Shown here: one piece after another, positions 26,035 through 36,500 of the stretch | Layout: every line of letters starts with the position of its first letter | Numbering within the stretch: position 1 is the first letter of the stretch | DNA from: Anoplolepis gracilipes | Lineage: Eukaryota > Arthropoda > Insecta > Hymenoptera > Formicidae | Length of the DNA: 64,000 bases | Direction of reading: 5' to 3' | Assembly: GCF_047496725.1 (NCBI RefSeq) | Contig: NC_132972.1 | Location: forward strand, 16,768,501-16,832,500 | Made by a program: the position numbers and the translations under genes | Notes under the pieces: model-generated | What the model saw: only the letters and a program-made list of their open reading frames with translations | The model's database searches: none | Told to the model about the DNA's origin: nothing

Positions 26035-27874
26035 TTACGTATCATATGATGTACATACAAGATCCGAAATTGCTGGTAGATTATTGGTTTGATCGGTAAC
26101 AGTAGATTCTTGTTCCCGATTTTCTTTCTGAGTAGCTGCTTTTTTCATATTTCTATGTTGTGGAAAAGTAGGCATAAGTTTTGGGTCACAAGCTGCAATA
26201 ATATCGAATTAGTTAGATAGCGATTATAAGCTCTGTTTCAGAACAATTCTAGACTAAGAACTAAATGTATTTATATATATATATATATATTCATATACAT
26301 ATATATACTGACGTAAAGGAGCTTCCTTGAAGTAACTGCTTTGCAAACATTCTTCGGCGGTTGCTCTTTTCTTGGGATCGTACATAAATAAGAAATTCAA
26401 CAATCTAAGACCAGCAGCACTCAACCAAGGAAATCTTTGTTTCAAGTTGTTATATGGTTGTTGTTTAAGCGTAAAATTCTGCAGTGCCGGTAATGAGTTA
26501 AATTCTGGCCAAATGGCTTCACTGGGTGTACCTAATAAGTCCACGATCAATTCTAATTGTGCAATTTCTGTTCTACCTGGTAATAAAGGTCTATGTCCCA
26601 ACAACTCTCCTAAAATCATATATATACAATTATATACAATATGTTTGTAACATTAAATTATTGTAATATTTGTAAAATTATAATTACAATGTATATGTAA
26701 CATTTAGCTTCTTATAAGCAACATAATATTAAAATGTTCTGTTTATATTAATTTCTTACCCAATATGCATCCAGCTGCCCACATATCAACAGAAGTGGTT
26801 TGTGTTTTAGCTTGCAACAACAATTCTGGTGCTCTGTACCATAATGTTACTACCCTAGGAGTCATTGGTTTTAATGGTAAACCAAACCATCTGGCCAATC
26901 CAAAATCGGCAATTTTAACGCAACCTTTATCAGTCATAAGAAGATTAGAGACTTTTAAGTCTCTATGAACAATAAAATTATGATGCAAGTAACGAAGACC
27001 TTTTAGTACTTGCAATACTATACATTTAACCTGACTCTCCGAAAACGGCGCTTGCATATTGTCCAACAAACTCGCTAGATCTTGTTCACAATATTCCATT
27101 GCGAGGAATATGCTTTCTAGACTTCTGCCTACTACTACTTCTCTTAAATGTACAATATTTTCGTGTCGATATGATAATAAGACTGATATTTCCCTAAGAC
27201 CGCTCACTGGTAGTCCGTCCTTCTCATGCTCCATCCTTACTTTCTTCAATGCAACAACTTTATCATTTTTAGTATCTCTGGCTCGATATACAATTCCGTA
27301 AGTACCTTCTCCAATACGATTTAACTTTTCAAATTCAGAAACAAACCTGCATTTACCAAGCTGTAAGAAAAATATGGATAAAACCTAATGTTGTATAAAT
27401 ATATTCGATAGAATGCATAGAAATAAATCGAAAGTTTATTACAATGTCTTGCTCTGGTATTTCCATAGGTTTACTGGTCAGAAAGGATGTTAATACTCCT
27501 TTCCTTGTAATCGGAGCTGATGGATCAGGTCCCGAATCGGACGTTGCTTTCTTATCGCTATCATTACGTTCCACTGATTTTTTCTCCAAGTTTTCTTCTA
27601 TAAAATAGTAAAAACATATAGCCTATTGTTAAGTGCTATTTTATGTTCCCGAAAATAAAATACAATAAATAAGTTGTTTAAACACTTATTATATCTGCTT
27701 ATATAATTATTTCGTTATTTCAATTTTATATTCATTCTTATGTACTTATTTTATATATTAATTTTGTGTATTATACTCATATAGTTATTTTATATATTTA
27801 GTTTTATATTATATAGATTTAAAATTAAAGTATATATATATATATATATATATATTTACTGTACCTTTCGTCAT
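26035..27874 (-). CDS. Cdk10: Cyclin-dependent kinase 10
   Basis: A nuclear serine/threonine kinase that pairs with cyclin M and phosphorylates targets such as the transcription factor ETS2. Exons read minus-strand are 27865-27874, 27443-27597, 26760-27360, 26313-26609 and 26035-26192. All are GT-AG and add up to 406 residues. The kinase domain shows GEGTYGIVYRA (ATP loop), VALKKVRM (catalytic Lys), PVSGLREI (the PSTAIRE-equivalent helix, close to the family's PISSLREI), HRDLKVSN, DFGLARWFG and VVTLWYRAPELLL. The C-terminal PLPCDPKLMPTFPQHRN is diagnostic of CDK10 over CDK11. The first coding exon is only 10 bases (Met-Thr-Lys), and the N-terminal 55 residues before the kinase domain are poorly conserved, so the start is the least certain part. 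It is slightly longer than the human protein, mainly at both ends. Confidence 0.95.
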
Positions 27875-28165
27875 TTTGACTATTAAATTGTACGAAAAAC
27901 TCAATTGAATAATAATGTTGCAAATTGGAGGGACAAACCTCTCCAGCTCCAGACCAGTGTTGTTGTTTAAGCTGAATAGTGAACTCTATTCTATAACCAT
28001 AGACGTAACAAGTATAGACCATAGACATAGTAAAGATAGACTGGCCATAATCGGAGTGGCGGTAAGTTCAGGTAGAAAAGGACATAGGGTGCGTTTCGTA
28101 TGAACACTCACGCGCTGTAATCGCTCACGCTTATAAGCGCTATTTTCAATCGTTCCGTTTGCTGC
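27875..28165 (-). promoter_or_regulatory. CDK10 upstream region
   Basis: Mostly unique sequence between the CDK10 start and the transposon at 28166. It contains the duplicated phrase TATAGACCATAGACATAG (about 28012-28029). No core promoter element was recognised. Confidence 0.35.
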
Positions 28166-28770
28166 TTAAGGGTCGGCAGGCGACACGGTGGAGACCTCAT
28201 GCGGAGACTTCGGAATTACAAATTCTTTTCGACGATATATTCGGTTATAAATTAAGAAAGAATCATATTTAACAATGATATTCTTATTTAGAAGGATTGC
28301 TCGCAGCCCGCTAAAGAGCGATTTTTTGAAAAAAAGGCTTAAAATAAAATTTCATAAAGTTGACATGAATAAGGTATACTGATCGTGAATGAAGTATATA
28401 GACCAGGTGCACCGATTGTAATTATTATAAATTTTTTAAAAGCCAAAATGCAAAATCCGACTCTTTAGCGGGGTAATAAACTTTGCAAGGAATGTAGCTA
28501 AAAAAGTTTTATAAAGAAATATAACTTCTTCGAGGCAAAATATTACCGAATAAAATATTGTATCAGTACCTAAAGTGCAAGTGCAGCTAATTGTAAGAAA
28601 TTGAGTTGGCAGCACCGCTTGCTAAGGAGAGACAATGAAAGACAATAATGTCGTCTTCGTCTCTCTTGAAATGCAATGATGTTTGTACGTATACAGACAT
28701 ACACCAATACATTGAATAAGAATTCATTTCTCAATGTTGGTGACAGTGACGCTGAAATTTTCTCGTCGGT
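28166..28770 (+). repeat. GGGTC-ended element, copy 2 (uninterrupted)
   Basis: Runs from TTAAGGGTCGGCAGG to TTTTCTCGTCGGTCCC. It matches 46106-46712 in the same orientation and 16036-16780 in reverse. It preserves AATAAGAATTCATTTCTC at about 28717, the empty site of the MITE inserted at 16101. The internal frames are all broken. Confidence 0.8.
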
Positions 28771-28779
28771 CCCAGCTCC

Positions 28780-29290
28780 ATAAAGTTAACCGAATCACTT
28801 TGATTTTTTTAGAATTAAAATTAACTAATCGTTTGGTGGTAGTTTGGTGGTTTGGTGGTGATTGGTAGTCCAATTAAAACGTTTGGTGGTTGATCGTTTT
28901 TTTTTAATTAAATAATAAAAATTTCGAGTAAAGTTAGCCAAATATTTTTATTTTTCGTCCAATCGAGTTAAACAAGAGCTTATTCGATGCAGAATCGTTA
29001 GGTGGTCACGAATAAATTCTTTACAACGTTTGGTCATACATAGTTTATTTGAAAAATGAAAAAAATCATGTGCGGTAAAATGACGACGGGCGACGTATAA
29101 TGACATGGACGTGCGCTGCGGTCACGTGCGTATGCGTTTTAGTAACTTATACAAAATTTTAAATAAATCTTTTTTAATTTTAAATAAATCATTTTTAATA
29201 ATGTAGCTATGCAAGTTGCAAACCCATGTGGAATTGTATATGCATTGCAAAGTACATGTTTAGATGAGAGTGCATAAGGGGAGTGCATAA
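28780..29290 (-). repeat. Composite dispersed repeat, reversed copy
   Basis: Reverse-complement counterpart of 15081-15835. It contains GTTAGCCAAATATTTTTATT, GTTAGGTGGTCACGAATAAA, TCATGTGCGGTAAAATGACG and CATTGCAAAGTACATGTTTA in that order. Together with 29585-30110 it forms a large inverted pair around the MITE at 29296. Confidence 0.75.
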
Positions 29291-29295
29291 AAACA

Positions 29296-29577
29296 TATAA
29301 CAAAACTTGAGAGCGTAGAAACTACCAAGGCTGACAGTACTGTGTGGAAGTTTCAATGCTATTTTCCTAAGCAAATGCTATTTGACTGAAGCACTGTTAG
29401 GCAAATGGCTCAATGAATCGTGCATCGATGCATTCAGTATTTATTTTGTAAAATTATGAATAAAAAGTTATAAATATAGTATGAGTTCGGACATAAGTTG
29501 AATTAAGATTTTACATTGAAACTTCCACACAGTACTGTCAGCCTTGGTAGTTTCTACGCTTTCAAGTTTTGTTATAT
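29296..29577. repeat. ATAACAAAACTTGA element with about 60-bp arms
   Basis: Left arm (29296-29358) and right arm (29515-29577) are nearly perfect reverse complements, including GTAGAAACTACCAAGGCTGA and CAGTACTGTGTGGAAGTTTC. The 155-bp spacer has no frame. Only one copy is in the window. Confidence 0.85.
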
Positions 29578-29582
29578 TTTTT

Positions 29583-30110
29583 TATGGGGACGGGACGAAG
29601 CCCCGTCCCCCTATGCACTCCCATCTAAGCATGTACTTTGCAATGCATATACGATTCCACATGGGTTTGCAACTTGCATAGCAACATAAAAAGGATTTAT
29701 TAAAATTAGAAAGGATTTATTTAAAATTTTGTGAAAGTGTTACTAAAACGCATGCGCGCGTGACCGCAGCGCACGTCCATATCACTATACGTCGCCCGTT
29801 GTCATTTTACCGCACATGATTTTTTTCATTTTTCGGATAAACTATGGACCTCCAAACGTTGTAAAGAATTTATTCGTGACCACCTAACGATTCTGCATCG
29901 AATAAACTCTTGTTTAACTCGATTGGATGAAAAATAAAAATGTTCGGCTAATTTTACTTCAAAATTTTAATTATTTAATTAAAAAAAAACGATTAACTAC
30001 CAAACGTTTTAATTAGATTACCAATCACCACCAATGGACCACCAAACGATTAGTTAATTTTAATTCTAAAAAAATCAAAGTGATTCGGCTAACTTTATGG
30101 AGCCGCAATT
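29583..30110 (+). repeat. Composite dispersed repeat, copy 2
   Basis: Starts with a strong hairpin, GGGGACGGGACGAAGCCCCG followed by TCCCC (29586-29610), then follows the same order of blocks as 15081-15835 up to TCAAAGTGATTCGGCTAAC. A similar GC hairpin occurs at 46853-46875. Confidence 0.75.
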
Positions 30111-30128
30111 TTTCGACTACGGCTTATG

Positions 30129-30362
30129 GGTCATCCACAATGGCCGTAGAACGTAAGGTCGCAAGCAAATTGACCAATTTTCAAAAATGCTTGACTGTCA
30201 TTGGTCAATTTGCTTGCGACCTTACGTTCTACGGCTATTGTAGACGAGGCTTTATATGTCATGCACACACTCTTGCATAATGCATAATGGGTCATCTACA
30301 ATGGCCGTAGAACGTAAGATCGCAAGCAAATTGACCAATGACAGTCAAGCATTTTCGAAAAT
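30129..30362. repeat. GTAGAACGTAAGGTCGCAAG palindrome plus a half copy
   Basis: 30129-30246 is a fold-back whose arms carry GGCCGTAGAACGTAAGGTCG and CAAGCAAATTGACCAA. A second left arm alone lies at 30292-30362. Frames across it are artefacts of the palindrome. Confidence 0.8.
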
Positions 30363-30620
30363 GCTATGGATCTCCAAACATTGTAAAGAATTTATTCGTG
30401 ACCACCTAACGATTCTGCATCGAATAAACTCTTGTTTAACTCGATTGGACGAAAAATAAAAATGTTCAGCAAACTTTACATCGAAATTTTAATTATTTAA
30501 TTAAAAAAAAACGATGAACCTCCAAACGTTTTAATTAGACTTCCGATCATCTCCACACGATTTCTAAACGATTAGTTAATTTTAATTATAAAAAAATCAA
30601 AGTGGTTCGGCTAACTTTAC
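30363..30620 (+). repeat. Composite dispersed repeat, partial copy 3
   Basis: Carries TTCGTGACCACCTAACGATT, AACTCTTGTTTAACTCGATT and the terminal TCAAAGTGGTTCGGCTAAC. It lacks the first third seen in the copy at 29583. Confidence 0.75.
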
Positions 30621-30719
30621 GGAGCTCAACTTTGCGCTGTAAATTTTGATTGTGCGATAGGTGCCAATTTAGGCGATATTGTTTGGGTAATTTTGCGGTT
30701 TAGCCGATATTTCAATATA

Positions 30720-30906
30720 CAGTCAGATCTCTTATCCTACGATATTTTCGGGGGTCCGGAATCTTCCCCTTAAACCTCTGATCCTACGACAAAATTTGAG
30801 AGTGGGGATATAATTCCCTATTCGCGGTCGTAGCATAAGAGGATTTTTTGTCATAGGATAAGAGGTTTTGTAGCATAAGAGGGTCGTAGGATAAGAGGTC
30901 CGACTA
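30720..30906. repeat. CAGTCGGACC MITE, copy 3
   Basis: Left end CAGTCAGATCTCTTATCC; right end AGAGGTCCGACTA. It has the same CTACGA-rich interior as the copy at 13477. It is more diverged but complete, and next to TA at both ends. Confidence 0.85.
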
Positions 30907-31950
30907 TAAAATAAAATAATATATGATAATTTATTAGTAATATATTATACTGATTATTTCAAAGCAGTTTGGTCAATAAATACTAAAAAATTGTTAAATG
31001 TAAGATATATAAAAATAAACAATTATTTGAATTAAATAATAATATAATACGATAAAAAATAACATACAAGGAAATATGAATAATTTTAATCAAATTAAAA
31101 GACTTTAATATTATTAGTCATTTCTATATAAACTAGTGATATGAAGATATTGTAAGTATTGTAAAGAACTTTATATGCTTTTAATTGCATAATTAAAAGA
31201 TATCATACAGATGAGAAATGTATCAGATATTTGGAAAAATTTTTTAAATGTGTTTAATACAAATTTTATTTTAGCTAAAAAGTCTATTATAATATATTGT
31301 TAAATATTTTTTAATGAAAATATACTTACATATCTCTAAGGAGATTTATGTCTCTTATTTTTATAATAAATAATAATAACAATGTTTTTGAATAGCTATA
31401 TCTATAAATAATTTTTTTTCTATGTCCATTACATAGAATATATATCAAATGTAAAAATGAATGTTTTCTTTTATTTATGTGTTCTATTTTAATATTTAAT
31501 TGGTAAGGCCTCTTCTATAATATGCTTAAATAAAATTTATACATATATTAAACAAAATTTATAAACTTAGAATGTGTAGAACTCATTGGTTTGCTGTTAT
31601 TCAGTCTTTGTCACAGGTATATTAAATAGTATACATTACAAAATATATCTTCAAATAATGTCATGCCTTACTTATTAGGTTATTCACACATATTTAGATA
31701 GTTTAGAATATAAATTTACTAATCTAGTTTAACAATTAAATAATTTAATAATGAATAAAAAAAGAGTAAAGTCTTTACTTTCATATTTTAACGGAATTAA
31801 ATTTAATAGAAAATGATAAAAAATGAACGCCACAATAAAAGTAAATATACTGCACATAACATAAAGCACATTGTATAATTATATAATTAAGGCTTGAAAG
31901 ATAAAACTTCTAATAAGCTTGATGTGCTATGTAAAATTATTTACATTTAT
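30907..31950. other. Gene-free AT-rich DNA
   Basis: No frame, repeat end or RNA gene could be supported here. Confidence 0.45.
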
Positions 31951-31952
31951 TA

Positions 31953-31954
<2 letters not shown>

Positions 31955-32022
<68 letters not shown>

Positions 32023-32216
32023 TGCGTGTGTGTGTGTGTGTGTGTGCGTGCGTGCGCGCGCGCGCGCGTGTGTGTGTGTGCGTGCGTGCGTGCGCGCGCG
32101 TGTGTGTGTGTGCGTGCGCGTGTGTGTGCGTGCGTGCGCGTGTGTGTGCGTGCGCGTGTGTGTGTGTGCGCGCGTGCGTGCGTGTGTGTTGTGCGCGCGC
32201 GTGTGTATGTGCGTGT
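31955..32216. repeat. (TG/CG)n alternating purine-pyrimidine tract
   Basis: About 260 bp of alternating TG and CG steps, with blocks of (TGCG)n and (CGCG)n. All three plus frames stay open as Cys-Val-Arg-Ala repeats, which is a composition effect. It directly abuts CAGGGTGTCAGTAAAAATTC at 32220, an orphan CAGGGTG-type transposon end. Confidence 0.95.
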
Positions 32217-32658
32217 ATACAGGGTGTCAGTAAAAATTCATATTTACAAATATTGAAAAATTGAAAAAAAAATAAAAGATAAAAATTAAGAATAAAAAAA
32301 ATTTAAATTTAAAATAAGAAAAAGTGGAATACCAAGCGGACCCAATGCCTTCACGTGGTGCATATTGAGTAATGCCAAACTAGTCCGAAATGAAGTTATT
32401 TATATTAAAACACTATGAAATAAATTATAATTGTTATAATTATGAACATGAAAAACAAATTACGATGTTTTTATCATAAAACTGGCTATAACTCGGAAAC
32501 AATTTATTTCCGAACCTATGTTTATAGCCTTCTTTTTGGGTTCCGAATCACTTCCTAAATTGCTGCGAGTAATTTTTCAAACATCGCGCGCGCGCGTGTC
32601 TGTGTGTGTGCGTGCGCATGTGTGTGTGCATGTGCGTGTGCGTGTGTGTGTGTGTGTA
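32217..32658. other. Gene-free DNA with an orphan transposon end
   Basis: CAGGGTGTCAGTAAAAATTC (32220) resembles the ends of the CAGGGTG elements, but no partner end was found. A second (TG)n/(CG)n tract lies at 32584-32658. Confidence 0.45.
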
Positions 32659-33125
32659 CAGAATGTTTCTTCTAACTAGAGCACTTATTGTTAGAATATC
32701 TCTTTAAATTTTTTAATGATACGATAGCTTTTTTTAATGATACGAAAAAAAGTCAAAAATCTATAAAAAAATATCTATTAAAGGATGTACCTTTTTAAAA
32801 AATATATCTTTGTACTGAAACATACAATAAATTTTATTACAGTTTTTTTCCTAAACGTGATTTTTGTGATTCAAAGTCACATGAAGGTCAATATATCCTA
32901 TGTGGTTAATTTTATTTTAATAAACTATATCACTACATTAATAAAAATGTCATCTCATTTAAAAAATCTGTAACCTTGAAATTTTATAAAAGATGACATT
33001 AAAAAAAGATTTTTGCTTCTCTGGATATTAATACTTGAATTGAACAATTTTCACCTTTGACTTTTTTTTGTATCATCAAAAAAAATAGAAATATTCTAAG
33101 TGCTCTAGTTAAAGGAAACACTCTG
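32659..33125. repeat. CAGAATGTTTC fold-back element
   Basis: A 467-bp element with ends CAGAATGTTTCTTCTAACTA and (reversed) CAGAGTGTTTCCTTTAACTA, both continuing GAGCACTTA. TA flanks both sides. The interior includes paired GATACGAAAAAAAGTCAAA and TTTGACTTTTTTTTGTATC arms. No transposase frame. Confidence 0.82.
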
Positions 33126-33543
33126 TATGTATGTATGTATGTCGTGTATGTATGTGTGTGTGTATATTTATTTACTTATTTATTTATTGAATGAAACAGA
33201 TATAGAGCTAGAGCAAAAAAGATATTATCATTAGAGTGTAAACACAATGAAGCTTTTCAAGAACATAAAAACATGAGAAGTTTAATAAAAATGAATAATA
33301 AATTATACCATTATATATAAATTTATTAATACCAATTTGTTATCTTTTTGTATTTGTTATTCATTTTCATTAAACTGCTTGTGTTTTTATATTTAAAAAA
33401 AAATTTCGTTACATTTACACTAATGATATTGTCTTTCTTGGTCCTCTTGCTCTATATTTGTTTCGTTAAATTTCATGTTCATCAAGAGCCTTTTTGTATA
33501 TTTATATATATTGAGTTACAATATTTTTTTCTACGAAGAAAAC
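33126..33543. other. GIT 3' flank and probable 3' untranslated region
   Basis: Contains (GTAT)n at 33126-33145 and TTTATT runs at 33166-33190. A minus-strand AATAAA (33322-33327) lies 217 bases after the GIT stop and is a reasonable polyadenylation signal. Confidence 0.5.
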
Positions 33544-36500
33544 CTATGTTTGAAATTGCGTAACGAGTAACTTGGTTGCTTTGGCAATATCGTAAGCGCA
33601 TGAACGTACTTGCTGCAGGCAACGATCCATATGTTCGACATCACTGGTGCATCTTTGAAGACCAGAGCACTCCGCTTGAAGCCTCCCAGTATTGCCATTT
33701 AATTGACGTAAGGCAGATTTGATATTTTCCTCCAGCGGTTTCTATTGGTACAATAGATCAATTATTTCTTTTTAATTTAATGTGAGAAAATGAACGAACG
33801 CTCGAAGAAAGAATGAATTTTACTTGAGGAAATATAGCAGTTAACTCGGCAACAGCCACGCGTATCCTCTCAGCGCAAGGGACAAAAGCTTCTCGCTGGC
33901 TCGGATCTTGCATAGCCATCCACAGCTCTTGGATTCGTCTGGTGACTTGTTCCGTTCGCCGAGTCACTTCTTCATTAGGTGGCAGACTAGGCGCCCCATA
34001 TTCCCACAGACTTTGCGTGTTATTCCGTGATAAGACCTCTGTATCGCGTTTGGTCTAAATTGAAATAAATATTATATATTTATATAAAAAAATTATATAA
34101 ATTATATAAATATTAATTATATAATTATATAAATATTAATTATATAATTATATAAATATTAATTATATAATTATATAAATATTAATTATATAATTATATA
34201 AATATTAATTATATAATTATATAAATATTAATTATATAATTATTCAATATATTAATTATATAAATATTCGATATATTTTACTAATATCCAAGTTGTTTAA
34301 AAAATTGTCAATTACTTGATAAATAGTCGTTGACCAGGACACTGGTTTCCGTAAGCCTTCCCTTGTTTCGTACATAGATGCCGGTCGTTGATTTCCACGT
34401 ATAGTGGACATTTTAATATCGTGCACTGGCTCTAATTCGGGTTCCTGCTCTCCACCGACATGCCCATTTATGCTATCATCACTCGGACCTCTTACCTAAA
34501 TTATCAATTTTTTTCGATTTTCAGTATTAAATAAAATTAAATATTATGATGTATTACTTACTGGTTAATACTATTTGTCTGTAGCATGCAAGAGATAAAA
34601 TTTTGCATAGTTACCTGTAGCATACGTTTAAGTTCACTATTCTCTTGAGTAAGTTGTTCGACAGCGGTTTGTAAGGTATATATCTGTTCGCGAAGATCTC
34701 GTACAGTTGATTCAGATAAAGTTAATTGTTTTTTCAAAACTTCTACCATAGATGGAAGACCTTTGGCCATTGGTGCAAATGCATCCTAGACAACATAATA
34801 ATAATCTTTATTTTAACATATTATAATGACATAAAAAATTATTATAATTTAGTATATCAGAGTATCTGAACTCAAATCTTGTAAAAAATTTCTTAATGTT
34901 TTAACTATACCAATATTTTTATTTCAAATTTCAGGTAAAAAGAAAATATTTAAAAAATTTTATGTAATTTCCTAAAATAAATTTTTTTATTGCATGTATT
35001 TTTTATTCTTTATTTGTATGAAAAAAACATAGAGCCTCTTAAATTTCAAGTGTTAGATTTGTAAGTATACTGAGAAAAACTGAATAATTTTCACAAGATA
35101 AGCATTTTTACTTGCATAAAATTTTTATTTTTTTCCAATATTTAAATAAATAAATTAAAAAATTCATTTTTTTATTATTCAAAATTACAATAAAAAATAT
35201 CAATAAAGAATATGTATTACACATTCTATATTTTGTTAAGATATTGAAGGAGAAATATTTATATTTTAAACTTATAATTCACTTAGCTTGCTTTTTTTAC
35301 TTTTAATATTTTTATCATAAATAGATAATGGCTAAGTTCGTCTTATATACATCATCCTTTATTACTTATTGAAAGTTGAACAAAGAGAGCATACTTATAA
35401 CACTGACAGTATGCTCCCTAAACGCAGCCTACACATATCTTTTATGAAAAAAAAAAAAAATATTTTCTCATCTCTTCTGTTGAAGCAATTTAAAAAAAAA
35501 ATACTTTGTAAAATTAGTATACTATCATAACATATGTATATATCACAATTTGTACTATATAAATCAGATAAAATACTTGATTTTATACTAACAAGAAAGA
35601 CACATCAGATTTTCAACTATTAATTTAAAAATAAAATCAATTCTCTTTGTTTACATTTGTATTAACTTTAAAGTTATGAAGAACAAATTTCACAAACTTA
35701 TTAAACAATATTTATTAAATTTCTTACTTGTTAAAGCTTACCTCATTATTAATTTTAACTTGTTTTGCAACATCAGAAGTATTATCTGTAGATGTTAAAA
35801 TAGTACAGTCATCGTCGGATGCAACACTATCATACAAAGGTTCGTCATCAGACATTTGTGATCCATGTTTACCAAATTGTTCTTTGTAAAGCATAGATAT
35901 CGCGGGATCTAAAGGATAAAAAAAGATATATATATATATGTCGTGATATAACAAAATGTTTAAAGTTTTGTCACAAAAAATAAAATATTTTTTAATTTGC
36001 TAGTATTACTTTGAAATGCATTGTTGGCAAGTATATGTCTTCGACCTGCTTCAACCAGTAAATCTGTTATAAGTGTGGCGAATTCTTTTGGCGTAAATCT
36101 TGCTAATTTCTGTCTTCCTTGATTTCTGGTAGACGATAATTGTGGATTAACTGGCAAAAACGGAACAGCACATTTCTCTGGAAGAGAATCAGTTGAAAAC
36201 CAGACTATGCATAAAATATTAAATATTAGTCTGTTTTTTTATATATTATTATATTTTTTAATAAATGTATTTTTACACTCATAACTAGGAATTAGAATTA
36301 TATTGTTAAGTTTAAAATTTTTTTACTTACCCTTCCATAAGAATAGCATGACAAAAATATATATATGTATATCATTCAAACAATTTAAATTATGATTAGC
36401 ATATTTGTACTTTTTATATTGTACATAAAGCATTTAAATAATTAAAAAATAGCACCTACTTGCTTCTGTTTCTCGGCGATCTACCTCATCATAAACATCC

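Noticed and set aside
30080..30459. Two frames sharing SSTMAVERK
   Set aside because: Both cross duplicated arms of the GTAGAACGTAAGG palindrome; the shared peptide is the repeat itself.
31894..32264. Cys/Val/Arg-rich frames
   Set aside because: Translation of a TG/CG dinucleotide tract, open in all three frames.
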